A stretch of DNA of 64,000 nucleotides from Vicingus sp036171675 (GTDB lineage Bacteria > Bacteroidota > Bacteroidia > Flavobacteriales_E > Vicingaceae), in assembly GCA_036171675.1 (NCBI GenBank), contig JAVHRO010000080.1, positions 1 through 64,000 of the forward strand. The letters run 5' to 3'. A model generated the notes under the pieces. That model saw only the letters and a program-made list of their open reading frames with translations, searched no databases and was not told the origin of the DNA. Each line of letters begins with the position of its first letter. Position 1 is the stretch's first letter. Positions 25,668 through 34,468 of the stretch are shown in pieces. A program made the translations under genes and the position numbers.

Positions 25668-26180
25668 ATGAGCAAAACAAAAACAGCAGAATCGACAAAA
25701 GCAATTATGACAGAAATTGTGTTGCCTAACGATACCAATACGTTGAACAATTTAATGGGAGGACGTTTGTTGCATTGGATGGATATTTGTTCAGCCATTT
25801 CTGCACATCGTTGTTGCAATAGAGTCGTTGTTACTGCATCGGTAAACAATGTTTCATTTTCGCACCCCATCCGATTAGGTGACATTGTTACCCTCGAAGC
25901 AAAAGTTTCCAGAACGTTTAACTCATCCATGGAAGTTTTTATTGATGTTTTTGTTGAAGATCATCGAACCGGAACAAGAAAACAATGTAATAACGCCATT
26001 TATACCTTTGTTGCGGTAGATCAAATTGGTAATCCCATAAGCGTTCCAGAATTAACTCCCGAAACTAACGATGAACACGAACGTTTTGCAGGGGCATTAA
26101 GAAGAAGACAATTGAGTTTGATTTTAGCTGGAAAAATGAAACCTTCTGATGCCACAGAATTAAAAAAAATATTTGAGTAA
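25668..26180 (+). CDS. Acyl-CoA thioesterase (hotdog fold, YciA/ACOT-like)
   Basis: 170 residues, single hotdog domain: NDTNTLNNLMGGRLLHWMDI (with the catalytic N and helix D/M-x-G-G region), AISAHRCCNRVVVTASVNNV and FSHPIRLGDIVTLEAKV. It hydrolyses acyl-CoAs to free acid and CoA. The C-terminal arginine-rich helix (RFAGALRRRQLSLILAGK) is typical of this subgroup. The start ATG gives MSKTKTAESTKAIMTEIVLP. Confidence 0.88.
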   Translation: MSKTKTAESTKAIMTEIVLPNDTNTLNNLMGGRLLHWMDICSAISAHRCCNRVVVTASVNNVSFSHPIRLGDIVTLEAKVSRTFNSSMEVFIDVFVEDHRTGTRKQCNNAIYTFVAVDQIGNPISVPELTPETNDEHERFAGALRRRQLSLILAGKMKPSDATELKKIFE

Positions 26181-26256
26181 CGCCTTAGTTATTAAATAAA
26201 AAAATTCGGAATTAAACCATTGCTATTGGTTAATTTTATAAATTCGCAACCCCTAA

Positions 26257-27267
26257 ATGAAGTTAGATTTTTACATAAGCCAGTTATTGTTTCGTTACGA
26301 TTGTGTTATCGTTCCGAATCTAGGTGGATTTGTAACTAACTACAAACCCGCGAGTATACATCCCATAAAAGACACTTTTTACCCACCCTCAAAAGGTATT
26401 TCGTTTAATAAAAATTTGATTCATAACGATGGATTATTGGCGAATGCCATAAGTTTAGATACTCAAATTACCTACGAGGCAGCTTTACAATTGATTGAAA
26501 AAATTGTGATAAGCATTCAGCAAGAGTTAAAAAACAGAAATAAAGTTAGTTTCGAAAATGTTGGTGTGCTGTTTTACGACCCTGAAAATCGGCTTCAATT
26601 TGAGCCTTCGTCGGTGGTGAACTATTTGCTCGAATCTTATGGTTTAAGTTCATTTCAACAGTTTAATATAAAACGTAAAACCCTTGAAGATCAACTTAAG
26701 GAAACCCCAATACTACCTATACGTTCAACTCAAAAAACCAAAAAATGGATGGCCGCTGCTGCGGTTATTATTCCGTTAGCTGTATTAACCATTTGGATTC
26801 CTACTCAATACGATTTAGGTGCCGAGGTGAATTTTGCAAATTTAAATCCATTTAAATCTACTGCGCTTTCTGTTTATACAGAACGAACCACATTGCCATC
26901 GTTCGAAAAAATTGAGTTGCCTAAAGTTGATGAAGCCAATCACACAGTAACATTTTTAAAAAACGAAACACCTATAATTATTACTCAAAAGGTGTATGAA
27001 TCGCTAAATAAAATAGATTCTACTTATGTAAAGACAAAAGTAAACTTATTCAATTTTCATGTTATTGGAGGTTGTTTTGCCGAAAAAAGCAATGCCGAAA
27101 AATTTGTTAAAGAATTGCTAAATGCTGGATTCAATGCTTCTATAATTGGAAAACGAAAAGGTTTATTTAATGTTAGTTATGGCGGTTTTACCTCTAGAAA
27201 AGAAGCTGTAGAGGGCTTGGCTTTAGCCAAAAATCACAACCCAAAAGCTTGGATTTTAACGCTATAA
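26257..27267 (+). CDS. HU-CCDC81/SPOR-domain membrane protein
   Basis: 336 residues. The N-terminal two HU-CCDC81-like modules (LLFRYDCVIVPNLGGFVTNY; LKNRNKVSFENVGVLFYD) are predicted cytoplasmic. One membrane span (WMAAAAVIIPLAVLTIWIP, about 168-186) follows. The C-terminal SPOR domain (FHVIGGCFAEKSNAEKFVKE) should bind denuded peptidoglycan at the division site. This architecture is common in Bacteroidota and probably links the chromosome or cytoplasm to septal wall. Confidence 0.85.
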   Translation: MKLDFYISQLLFRYDCVIVPNLGGFVTNYKPASIHPIKDTFYPPSKGISFNKNLIHNDGLLANAISLDTQITYEAALQLIEKIVISIQQELKNRNKVSFENVGVLFYDPENRLQFEPSSVVNYLLESYGLSSFQQFNIKRKTLEDQLKETPILPIRSTQKTKKWMAAAAVIIPLAVLTIWIPTQYDLGAEVNFANLNPFKSTALSVYTERTTLPSFEKIELPKVDEANHTVTFLKNETPIIITQKVYESLNKIDSTYVKTKVNLFNFHVIGGCFAEKSNAEKFVKELLNAGFNASIIGKRKGLFNVSYGGFTSRKEAVEGLALAKNHNPKAWILTL

Positions 27268-27277
27268 CACGTTTTTA

Positions 27278-28603
27278 TTAGTTAATTCCAAGTAGATACG
27301 ATTGGTTAATCCAATGCGCAGTATCTTTTTGAATATCAACCACAAACAAACTTTCGGGAGCATTTTTAAGCAATGGTAATTTAGCTATTGAGTGGGTTGA
27401 AGAAATTTGATTAGCGCGTTCTGTTAATTGAATATCGTAATTTTTTACTTTTCCTGTAACGATATCAGAAACAACCATCCAACCATTTCCTACGAAAAAG
27501 AATACAAGAACAAAAAAGAATGCTTTTTTTGAAAGTGAAAAGACCAATTTTTTTGTAAAAAATTTGCCTTGGTTAATGGCTAACCCCAACATAAATAGTA
27601 CAAAAAATAAACTAGCAACATTTAATGTTCGGTGCTGTCCTAAAATTCCTGTGGTCCAATAGGTAGGGAAAATACATAGGAAAAGTATGGCAAAAAACAC
27701 CGCTAATTCTAACTTCCAATTTAACTTTTTTAATAATGGAATGGCGTGTTGATGATATTCGGCAATAATAAAAATCATTACTATTCCAGAAAAAGCTAAG
27801 AGCCATGTCAACGAAAATCTAGCCATTTGCATACCCGAATAAAGCAGTGAATAACTAAAATTTTTATTGTTCGAATAGGTCAACATTCTAACGTCGTTGC
27901 CAGGAGAAAATGATAAAATGGCGATAAAAATTACGGCAATAATGAGATGAATCGTAAAAAATACCTTATTGTTTTTAGTTTTATATTGGCTGTAATAAAA
28001 TAGTAACACCGCCACTAAACCCATAATTAGCGCTATCGATTCTTTCATGCCAATAATTAGAATTAGCATCAACAATAAAATGGCTTGATGAACCGATTTA
28101 TTCACAATATACGTTTGCTGAAAATACTTGACTAAAAATCCAAAATAATATAGCGCAAAACACAATCCTAATTGATAGTAAATTACACTTGTTTGCCAAT
28201 AAAAAGCTTCGGCTAAATCGGTAGTTGAGCCTAAAATTGTCAACACAAAACACAAACTTATGATGGATTTGTCCAACCATTTTAGTGAATAAAAAATGGT
28301 ATGAATAAAATAAAATGCGCTTGAAACAAAAAGTAAAAAACAAATGAATAAAAATGTTCTATAATACATCAATTCGTTCAGTGAAATAGGAAATGAATAC
28401 ATAAAAATATTACCAGTGTACAAGCCATTGGTATAAAAGTACGAATCGACCAATGTTTTTAACAATGGAACTTGTTTGGCTTGATAAGCAAAGCCTAAAT
28501 CGTCGGCAATGGGATGTGGAAATCCAAAAAGGTATAAAAAGGGGATGAATAGGACCAGTAAAAAAAATAAAATAGAGCGTTTTTGTTTTTTTGAACTTTC
28601 CAT
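27278..28603 (-). CDS. Multi-pass membrane protein, DUF6056-like
   Basis: 441 residues with about eleven hydrophobic segments. After the first span a short loop reads FPHPIADDLGFAYQA; the Asp pair there resembles the first-loop acidic motif of GT-C glycosyltransferases and of DUF6056 proteins. No donor or acceptor can be named. It begins 4 nt inside the downstream end of the hydroxyacid dehydrogenase gene region, so the two are probably one transcript. Confidence 0.65.
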   Translation of the reverse strand: MESSKKQKRSILFFLLVLFIPFLYLFGFPHPIADDLGFAYQAKQVPLLKTLVDSYFYTNGLYTGNIFMYSFPISLNELMYYRTFLFICFLLFVSSAFYFIHTIFYSLKWLDKSIISLCFVLTILGSTTDLAEAFYWQTSVIYYQLGLCFALYYFGFLVKYFQQTYIVNKSVHQAILLLMLILIIGMKESIALIMGLVAVLLFYYSQYKTKNNKVFFTIHLIIAVIFIAILSFSPGNDVRMLTYSNNKNFSYSLLYSGMQMARFSLTWLLAFSGIVMIFIIAEYHQHAIPLLKKLNWKLELAVFFAILFLCIFPTYWTTGILGQHRTLNVASLFFVLFMLGLAINQGKFFTKKLVFSLSKKAFFFVLVFFFVGNGWMVVSDIVTGKVKNYDIQLTERANQISSTHSIAKLPLLKNAPESLFVVDIQKDTAHWINQSYLLGIN

Positions 28604-28605
28604 GC

Positions 28606-29553
28606 TTAACTAAAAAAAGCGTGTTCAATTTTATCTGCTAAAACCGACGAAAGTTTGATGTACGATTCCACCGTCCAACCCGCCACATGAGGACTTAATA
28701 TTACTTTTTCGGATTTAGTAAGATAAATAAAATCTTCAGGTAATGCTTTTTTGCTGATGGTTTCGAACGATTTGGTTTCGTATTCTAACACATCTAAACA
28801 AGCCCCTAAAATGTATCCCGATTTTAATCCTTGAACCAAATCGGCAATTTTTACATGATTACCCCTTGCTGTATTTATCAAATAAAATGGCTTTTTGCAC
28901 GAATTGATAAACGCTGCATTTATATAGTATTGCGTTTCGAGAGTTAATGGCAAGTGTATGCTTATGATGTCTGCTTTTTCTTTCAATGCTTCTAACGAAA
29001 CCTCCTGAATTAGTGAAGTTCCAAAACCAGTTTTATATTTATCATGAGCCAAAATAGTGCAATCGAAACCTGCTAATTTGTTAGCGAACGAACTTCCCAT
29101 AAAACCAAAACCAATTATTCCAACAGTTTTTCCCGACAGTTCTAACCCACGGTTTCCTTCTCTATCCCAAGTGACATTTCGAACTTCGGTGTCGCCTTTT
29201 TTGAGCTGATTAAACAGTGCTAACAACATTCCTACTGCATGTTCGCCAACAGCATCCCTATTTCCTTCAGGTGAATTAATAACTTTTACCCCTTGTTGTT
29301 GGGCATAATCCACATCAATATTTTCTAATCCAGCGCCTGATCGAGCAATAAATTTAAGATGTATAGCTGCATCTAAAAAAAGTTTATCGATGGTTATTCT
29401 GCTTCGAATAACTACACCTTGATAATTGCATATTTTAGCCTCTAAATCGGCTTTTGATGAGTTGTAATCGTGCTCGCAAACTACACCAAGTTTTACTAAG
29501 CGTTGCTCTAAAATGGGGTGAACCGAATCGATAAATAAGACTTTTTTTATCAC
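28606..29553 (-). CDS. D-2-hydroxyacid dehydrogenase (SerA-like)
   Basis: About 315-318 residues. NAD-binding GIIGFGFMGSSFANKL, an active-site Arg region NTARGNHVKIADL, DVLEYE (Glu), and the catalytic His in LSPHVAGWT are all visible; ARSGAGLENIDVD and SPEGNRDAVGEHAVG are typical of phosphoglycerate dehydrogenase-like enzymes. No ACT domain, so it is a short type. I place the start at the GTG at 29553 (MIKKVLFIDS); TTG at 29562 is the alternative. A TACCTTTG promoter element lies just upstream. The substrate could be 3-phosphoglycerate or another 2-hydroxyacid. Confidence 0.8.
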   Translation of the reverse strand: MIKKVLFIDSVHPILEQRLVKLGVVCEHDYNSSKADLEAKICNYQGVVIRSRITIDKLFLDAAIHLKFIARSGAGLENIDVDYAQQQGVKVINSPEGNRDAVGEHAVGMLLALFNQLKKGDTEVRNVTWDREGNRGLELSGKTVGIIGFGFMGSSFANKLAGFDCTILAHDKYKTGFGTSLIQEVSLEALKEKADIISIHLPLTLETQYYINAAFINSCKKPFYLINTARGNHVKIADLVQGLKSGYILGACLDVLEYETKSFETISKKALPEDFIYLTKSEKVILSPHVAGWTVESYIKLSSVLADKIEHAFFS

Positions 29554-29570
29554 AACAAACAATTTTTTTG

Positions 29571-29578
29571 CAAAGGTA
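29571..29578 (-). promoter_or_regulatory. Promoter -7 element for the hydroxyacid dehydrogenase gene
   Basis: CAAAGGTA on the plus strand reads TACCTTTG on minus, an exact TAnnTTTG. It lies 17 nt before the GTG at 29553 and only 8 nt before the TTG at 29562, which favours the GTG start. Confidence 0.5.
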
Positions 29579-29911
29579 GTGATAGTGATTAATAATGCTT
29601 GAATTCAATCTTCAAAATCAAAAAAAATTATTGCAAATATACTGTTCTCGCCACTTTTTTGTGTCATATGTTACCACACATAAATCGAACAAACATTTTT
29701 GTTAATTTTAACCAACAAATAGGCTTAATTTTTAAGCTATTCGTTATAAAACAACCATAATTCAAATTTTTGACACCAAAACTCTAATAAACTACCTCGG
29801 GGCAGAGCCCCAGAGGTATTAGTGAATAACAGCCACAGATTCACTGATTTTCAAAAATCTTTTTTAATCTGTGAATCTGTGGCAAAAAAAATCGAAGCAG
29901 AGCTTCGAGGA
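29579..29911. repeat. Spacer with three small repeat hairpins
   Basis: No gene. Hairpins: ACCTC-GGGGC-AGA-GCCCC-A-GAGGT (29794-29817); an 18-bp arm pair GCCACAGATTCACTGATT (29832-29849) / AATCTGTGAATCTGTGGC (29866-29883), one mismatch; and CGAAGC-AGA-GCTTCG (29893-29907). The first and third share an x-AGA-x design and look like members of one dispersed family. Confidence 0.6.
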
Positions 29912-29995
29912 ATTAAACCTAAAGAGATTGAATTGCAGCAAGGTGGTTGGTAAGCTATTTTAGACCATTTTAAAAAGTATGTGGATGAAAATTAA
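29912..29995 (+). pseudogene. C-terminal fossil of an SRPBCC/AHSA1-domain protein
   Basis: The frame reads PKEIELQQGGW, then a stop in place of the expected Gln, then AILDHFKKYVDEN and a stop. This is the typical C-terminal helix of START-like/AHSA1 proteins (GGWQ-x-I-L-x-x-x-K-x-Y). Nothing upstream continues it; repeats abut its left side. Confidence 0.5.
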
Positions 29996-30792
29996 CCCCT
30001 TTCCACCAAAAACCAGGAATTTAACAGGTTTTCTTTGTTGTAGAGCATTCGTTTTTTGGTTTCCCAGTTCATTACCTCTGCACCAGAAGCTACAGCAATG
30101 GCTTGTCCTGCAGCGGTGTCCCATTCCATGGTTGGAGCAAAACGCGGGTAACTATCGGCACTGCCTTCGGCAACCATACATAATTTTAACGAGCTTCCTT
30201 TCGAAAGCATATCCACCTCAGCGTGTTTTGTCCGTTGTTCGTTCATGTACGCTTCAGTTTCGGCGCTCATGTGGGAACGGCTTCCTACAACAATAAAGTT
30301 TTTTCTGTTGTATTTTAAAGGCAATTTTTTTGAACCAATTATTAATTTTTTTATATCGGTAACTGGAGGGTGGAGATTGCAAATTTTGTAAGCTCCAATG
30401 GTTAAATCAGAAAAATACATCTCTTCGGTTACTGGTACATAAATTACTCCCATGATAGCCTCTCCATTTTCAATTAGGGCAATGTTTACAGTAAATTCGC
30501 CATTGCGTTTTACAAATTCTCTGGTTCCGTCCAATGGGTCGACCATCCAAAATTGTTTCCACGTTTTTCTAATTTCATAAGGAGTTTGTTTGCCTTCTTC
30601 GCTTAATATGGGTAAATGGGTTATCTCTAATAATTTTTCGATAGCTAAATGAGCATTTTTATCCGCTAGAGTTAATGGTGTGTTGTCTTCCTTATGCTCC
30701 ACTATAAATTCCGATTTGTATATGGTAAGAATTTCCTCTCCACCTTTTAATGCGGCATTTATGGCTGTAATCAATAATTGTTCTCTAGTCAT
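29992..30792 (-). CDS. cysQ: 3'(2'),5'-bisphosphate nucleotidase CysQ
   Basis: 266 residues, inositol-monophosphatase-like fold, Mg-dependent. It removes the 3' phosphate from PAP, the by-product of sulfate assimilation. Motifs: LSEEGK (metal-binding Glu), VDPLDGTREFVKR, VGSRSHMS and EWDTAAGQAIA. Its start is adjacent to the deoC stop (TAAATG), so the two are translated from one mRNA. cysC, the kinase that commits APS to PAPS, is divergent 940 nt away. Confidence 0.92.
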   Translation of the reverse strand: MTREQLLITAINAALKGGEEILTIYKSEFIVEHKEDNTPLTLADKNAHLAIEKLLEITHLPILSEEGKQTPYEIRKTWKQFWMVDPLDGTREFVKRNGEFTVNIALIENGEAIMGVIYVPVTEEMYFSDLTIGAYKICNLHPPVTDIKKLIIGSKKLPLKYNRKNFIVVGSRSHMSAETEAYMNEQRTKHAEVDMLSKGSSLKLCMVAEGSADSYPRFAPTMEWDTAAGQAIAVASGAEVMNWETKKRMLYNKENLLNSWFLVERG

Positions 30793-31698
30793 TTAACCAA
30801 AATAATTGTTCAATTCAGGTTTATTTATTTTTTGTGCAATTTCGTTTAAAATGGCATTGGCTAATCGGCTCGCACCAAATCTAAACAAATGATTGTTTAG
30901 CCACTCGTGGCCTAAGGTCTGCTCAACTAATTTTAAATAATTTTTAGCGGTTTCAACATCACCAATTCCCCCAGCCGGTTTCATCCCTACTTTTATACCT
31001 GTAGCTTTATAAAAATCGTTGATAGCATTTAACATGATATAAACCGAGTTGTAGGTGGCTCCCTCAGTAATTTTACCTGTTGATGTTTTTATAAAATCAG
31101 CCCCTGCATACATGGCCAAATCACTGGCAATTCGAATATTTTTATTGTTTTGAAGTTCTCCACTTTCAATAATTACTTTTAAATGGATATCGCCGCAACA
31201 CTTTTTAATGGCTACAATTTCATCAAAAACTTCTTGGTAATTACCTTCCAATAATTTCCCTCTCGAAATCACCATGTCAATTTCTGTTGCACCTTGTTGA
31301 ATGGTCCAATCAATCTCGTTTAATTTAACGTCAAGGTTAGACTGGCCAGATGGAAAAGCTCCAGCAACACAAGCGGTATTAACATTAGTGTTTGCTAATT
31401 TTGAGCTCACTAAATTGGCAAAAGTAGGATATACACATATTGCAGCTACATTGCTAAATTCGATATATTGATCAAGGGCAACCACTTTATCGCTCATCTT
31501 ACCAATTTTAGTGTTGGTGTCGGCACCCTCTAACGAAGTTAAATCCAGCAAACTAAACAGTAATTTTAAAAACTCAACATCTTTAGCACGATTGAAATCG
31601 TTTGCTAATTTTGCTTTAATTTCACTAGAAAAATCGTTACTAATTACAAAAGAATCGTTAAGACTTGGAATATCTTTAATGTTTGAAATTGGAATCAT
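30793..31698 (-). CDS. deoC: Deoxyribose-phosphate aldolase
   Basis: 301 residues, class I aldolase splitting 2-deoxyribose 5-phosphate to glyceraldehyde 3-phosphate and acetaldehyde in nucleoside catabolism. The Schiff-base Lys is K204 in DFIKTSTGK; a second conserved Lys is in KVGMKPAGGIG; AVCVYP-like (AAICVYPTFANL) and EIDMVISRG are also seen. Length is that of the longer Bacteroidota form (about 250 in E. coli, here 301). Adjacent to cysQ with no gap. Confidence 0.92.
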   Translation of the reverse strand: MIPISNIKDIPSLNDSFVISNDFSSEIKAKLANDFNRAKDVEFLKLLFSLLDLTSLEGADTNTKIGKMSDKVVALDQYIEFSNVAAICVYPTFANLVSSKLANTNVNTACVAGAFPSGQSNLDVKLNEIDWTIQQGATEIDMVISRGKLLEGNYQEVFDEIVAIKKCCGDIHLKVIIESGELQNNKNIRIASDLAMYAGADFIKTSTGKITEGATYNSVYIMLNAINDFYKATGIKVGMKPAGGIGDVETAKNYLKLVEQTLGHEWLNNHLFRFGASRLANAILNEIAQKINKPELNNYFG

Positions 31699-31719
31699 TT
31701 TATACGTTTATTAAATTCT

Positions 31720-31727
31720 TAATTTTG
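31720..31727 (+). promoter_or_regulatory. Promoter -7 element for cysC (leaderless)
   Basis: TAATTTTG fits TAnnTTTG exactly and ends only 4 nt before the ATG at 31732. Transcription would start at or next to the start codon, implying a leaderless mRNA. Confidence 0.45.
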
Positions 31728-31731
31728 TTTT

Positions 31732-32343
31732 ATGATGTTAACTAATCAAAATAATATCTTTCCTATTTTCGATAGCATTTTACAAAGAAAAGATAAAGAA
31801 TCGTTACTTCGACAAAAATCGGTAGTAATTTGGTTAACAGGGCTGTCAGGTTCTGGTAAAACCACCATTGCTATTGGGCTAGAAAAAGCGTTAAATGCTA
31901 AAGGAATATTAACTCAAATTTTAGATGGCGACAATATTAGAGCAGGAATTAATAATAATTTAGGCTTTAGTGATGAAGACCGAACCGAAAATATTAGAAG
32001 AATTGCAGAGGTTTCCAAGTTGTTTTTAAACTGTGGCATTGTAACCATCAATTGTTTTGTGAGTCCTACCCATGAAATTCGACAACAAGCAAAATTGATT
32101 ATTGGTGAAGAAGACTTTTTAGAAATTTTCATCAACACCCCTATAGAAATTTGTGAACAACGCGATGTAAAAGGCTTGTATAAAAAAGCCAGAGCTGGAG
32201 CAATAAAAGATTTTACAGGAATAAGTTCTCCTTTTGAAACTCCAACAAAGCCCTTTTTGGAAGTAAAAACTGTTAATAAAACCATCGACGAATCGGTAAA
32301 TGAAATTCTCGACAAAGTTGTATCAAAAATTAAATTCCATTAA
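31732..32343 (+). CDS. cysC: Adenylylsulfate kinase
   Basis: 203 residues, phosphorylates APS to PAPS with ATP. P-loop WLTGLSGSGKTTIA, DGDNIRAGINNNLGFSDEDR (substrate-binding D-x-D-x-x-R and the GFS-D-x-D-R motif), FVSPTHEIRQQAK and KGLYKKARAGAIKDFTGI are all canonical. It is monofunctional, with no fused CysN. Two ATGs (31732, 31735) are possible starts. It overlaps the TM2 gene by one nucleotide (TAATG). Confidence 0.93.
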   Translation: MMLTNQNNIFPIFDSILQRKDKESLLRQKSVVIWLTGLSGSGKTTIAIGLEKALNAKGILTQILDGDNIRAGINNNLGFSDEDRTENIRRIAEVSKLFLNCGIVTINCFVSPTHEIRQQAKLIIGEEDFLEIFINTPIEICEQRDVKGLYKKARAGAIKDFTGISSPFETPTKPFLEVKTVNKTIDESVNEILDKVVSKIKFH

Positions 32344-32675
32344 TGGTTAAGTCTGTATTATTATTTTTACTCATCGTGCTTTCTATGCAAATAAGCGCTA
32401 TAACTCTACCAACCGATTCTGTTGCAGTAGATTCAATGGATACCAAGCCTGCAACTACTAGAAAGCATGTACGTGCCAAAGCAATAATTTTTACCATTTT
32501 AACAGGCCCACTTGGTGGACATCGAATTTACCTTGGAACCAGACCAGGTGCTCCAATAATTTACGCCGTTACATTAGGCGGGTTAGGTATTTTACCTGTT
32601 ATAGATTTGTTTAACATTATTTTTACGAAAGACCTATCGGTATTTGAACAAAATAAAAAAATTATTATGTGGTAG
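32343..32675 (+). CDS. Small TM2-domain membrane protein
   Basis: 110 residues. The signal-like N-terminus MVKSVLLFLLIVLSMQISA is followed by a Thr/Ser linker and a TM2 domain (ILTGPLGGHRIYLGTRPG, then GGLGILPVIDLFNIIF), with the conserved G-x-H-R-x-Y-x-G turn and the Asp of the second span. The role of TM2 proteins is unknown. It starts on the cysC stop codon (TAATG), so it is translationally coupled to cysC. Confidence 0.78.
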   Translation: MVKSVLLFLLIVLSMQISAITLPTDSVAVDSMDTKPATTRKHVRAKAIIFTILTGPLGGHRIYLGTRPGAPIIYAVTLGGLGILPVIDLFNIIFTKDLSVFEQNKKIIMW

Positions 32676-32698
32676 CATAACTCAACTCAGTAAAAAAT

Positions 32699-33679
32699 AT
32701 GGTAAAAATTGGTAACATCGAATTAGGGGATTTTCCATTAATATTAGCTCCCATGGAAGATGTGAGTGACCCTCCTTTTCGTGCGTTGTGTAAAAAACAT
32801 GGTGCCGATTTAATGTTCACCGAATTTATTTCATCAGAAGGATTAATTAGAGATGCTGCAAAAAGTAGAAAAAAGTTAGATATTTTTGAATACGAACGCC
32901 CCATTGGTATTCAGATTTATGGCAACGACATTGAATCTATGCGTATTGCAACCGATGTAACCACTCAAGCTATGCCCGATATTATTGATATCAACTTCGG
33001 TTGTCCAGTAAAAAAAGTAGCTTGTAAAGGTTCGGGGGCTGGTATTTTAAAAGACATTCCAAAAATGGTGAGCTTAACCGCCGAAATTGTAAATTCGACC
33101 CATTTGCCTGTAACGGTTAAAACTCGTTTAGGGTGGGACGATAAATCAAAACACATCGTGGAAGTTGCCGAACGACTACAAGATGTGGGTATAAAAGCCA
33201 TTTCTATACATGGAAGAACGCGTTCACAAATGTATAAAGGAGAAGCCGATTGGAGCCTAATTGGAGAAGTAAAAAATAATCCAAGAATGCACATTCCTAT
33301 TTTTGGTAATGGCGATGTTACCACACCTGAAAAAACTAAAGAAAACAGAGATAGGTTTGGTGTTGATGGGGTTATGATAGGACGAGCTAGTATCGGCTAT
33401 CCTTGGATTTTTAATGAAATAAAACATTTTTTAACTACTGGCACACATTTAGAAAAGCCAACTATTCAACAAAGGTTAGAAGCGGTAAAAGAACATATAC
33501 GTTTGGCAGTAGAATGGAAAGGTGAAATGGTGGGTTTACTAGAAATGCGCTCGCACTATGGTAATTATTTTAAAGGAACTGCCGATTTTAAAGATTACCG
33601 CAGGGCATTAGTTACCGCAAAAAACCTCAACGAAATTAACGACGTACTACACGCCATTGAGCAACACATTATTCGTTAA
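32699..33679 (+). CDS. dusB: tRNA-dihydrouridine synthase B-type
   Basis: 326 residues, FMN-dependent TIM barrel that reduces uridines in the tRNA D-loop. LAPMEDVSDPPFRALC at the N-terminus, INFGCPVKKVACKGSGAGIL with the catalytic Cys, VTVKTRLGWDD, SIHGRTRSQMYKGEADW and FGNGDVTTPEK are characteristic. The C-terminal helical domain (MRSHYGNYFKG) is complete. Convergent with hemD, 2 nt apart. Confidence 0.94.
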   Translation: MVKIGNIELGDFPLILAPMEDVSDPPFRALCKKHGADLMFTEFISSEGLIRDAAKSRKKLDIFEYERPIGIQIYGNDIESMRIATDVTTQAMPDIIDINFGCPVKKVACKGSGAGILKDIPKMVSLTAEIVNSTHLPVTVKTRLGWDDKSKHIVEVAERLQDVGIKAISIHGRTRSQMYKGEADWSLIGEVKNNPRMHIPIFGNGDVTTPEKTKENRDRFGVDGVMIGRASIGYPWIFNEIKHFLTTGTHLEKPTIQQRLEAVKEHIRLAVEWKGEMVGLLEMRSHYGNYFKGTADFKDYRRALVTAKNLNEINDVLHAIEQHIIR

Positions 33680-33681
33680 TG

Positions 33682-34434
33682 TTATTTTGCCTTGTTAGCC
33701 TTTTTAATGTAAAGCTCTAGCGCTTTAGTCATGGATGGTGATTCTGGTTTTGGAGCCGAAATATCTACAATAAGTCCAGCTTTTTCAGCCGCATGCAATG
33801 TGGTTGGACCAAACACCGCAATTCTAGTATTATTTTGTTTAAACTTAGGAAAATTTTGAAACAACGATTTTATTCCTGAAGGGCTAAAAAATACCAACAC
33901 ATCGTAATTCACATCCGATAAATCCGACAAATCGCTACAAACCGTGCGATATAGGGTGGCTATACTATATTTAATACCAAATTCATCAAGCAATTCAGGT
34001 ATGTTTTGTCTTAAAATATCGGCACTTGGCAACAAAAAATTAGCGTCTTTATGTTTCTTTATCACCGTCATTAAATCTGCAAAGGTTTGTTGACCAAAAA
34101 ATATTTTTCTTTTTCGGTAAACAATATACTTTTGAAGATATAAAGCTGTAGATTCCGAAATACAGAAATATTTAACCTCTTCCGAAATTGTTACCCTCAT
34201 TTCTTCAGCCATTCTAAAGTAATGATCAACTGCATTTCTACTCGTAAAAATAACAGCATCATGTTCTAATAAATTAACTTTCTGTAATCGAAACTCTTTT
34301 GCAGGGACACCTTCAACATGTATGAAAGATCGAAAATCAATTTTTACTTTACACAATTCAGCTAAATCAAAATATGGGGATTTTTCCGTTTCCGGTTTGG
34401 GTTGAGAAACTAAAATACTTTTTACTTTCAGCAT
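33682..34434 (-). CDS. hemD: Uroporphyrinogen-III synthase
   Basis: 250 residues, two Rossmann-like halves, cyclises hydroxymethylbilane in heme and siroheme synthesis. KSILVSQPKPETEKSPY, DAVIFTSRNAVDHYFR, LLPSADILRQNIPELL, VLVFFSPSGIKSLFQNF and IAVFGPTTLHAAEKAG are as in Bacteroidota HemD. Siroheme is also needed for sulfite reduction, in line with nearby sulfur genes. DUF4271 gene lies just upstream, a usual neighbour. Confidence 0.9.
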   Translation of the reverse strand: MLKVKSILVSQPKPETEKSPYFDLAELCKVKIDFRSFIHVEGVPAKEFRLQKVNLLEHDAVIFTSRNAVDHYFRMAEEMRVTISEEVKYFCISESTALYLQKYIVYRKRKIFFGQQTFADLMTVIKKHKDANFLLPSADILRQNIPELLDEFGIKYSIATLYRTVCSDLSDLSDVNYDVLVFFSPSGIKSLFQNFPKFKQNNTRIAVFGPTTLHAAEKAGLIVDISAPKPESPSMTKALELYIKKANKAK

Positions 34435-34468
34435 TTTCCTAATGTTTTGTGTTTTAGTCGAATTGGCG

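Noticed and set aside
25640..25930. 96-codon minus-strand ORF over the thioesterase start
   Set aside because: Antisense to a clear hotdog-fold gene and its promoter.
29979..30296. 105-codon plus-strand ORF over cysQ
   Set aside because: Entirely antisense to cysQ, whose motifs are intact; no family features.
31914..32315. 133-codon minus-strand ORF over cysC
   Set aside because: Shadow of the cysC coding sequence; low-complexity translation.
32965..33324. 119-codon minus-strand ORF over dusB
   Set aside because: Antisense shadow of dusB.
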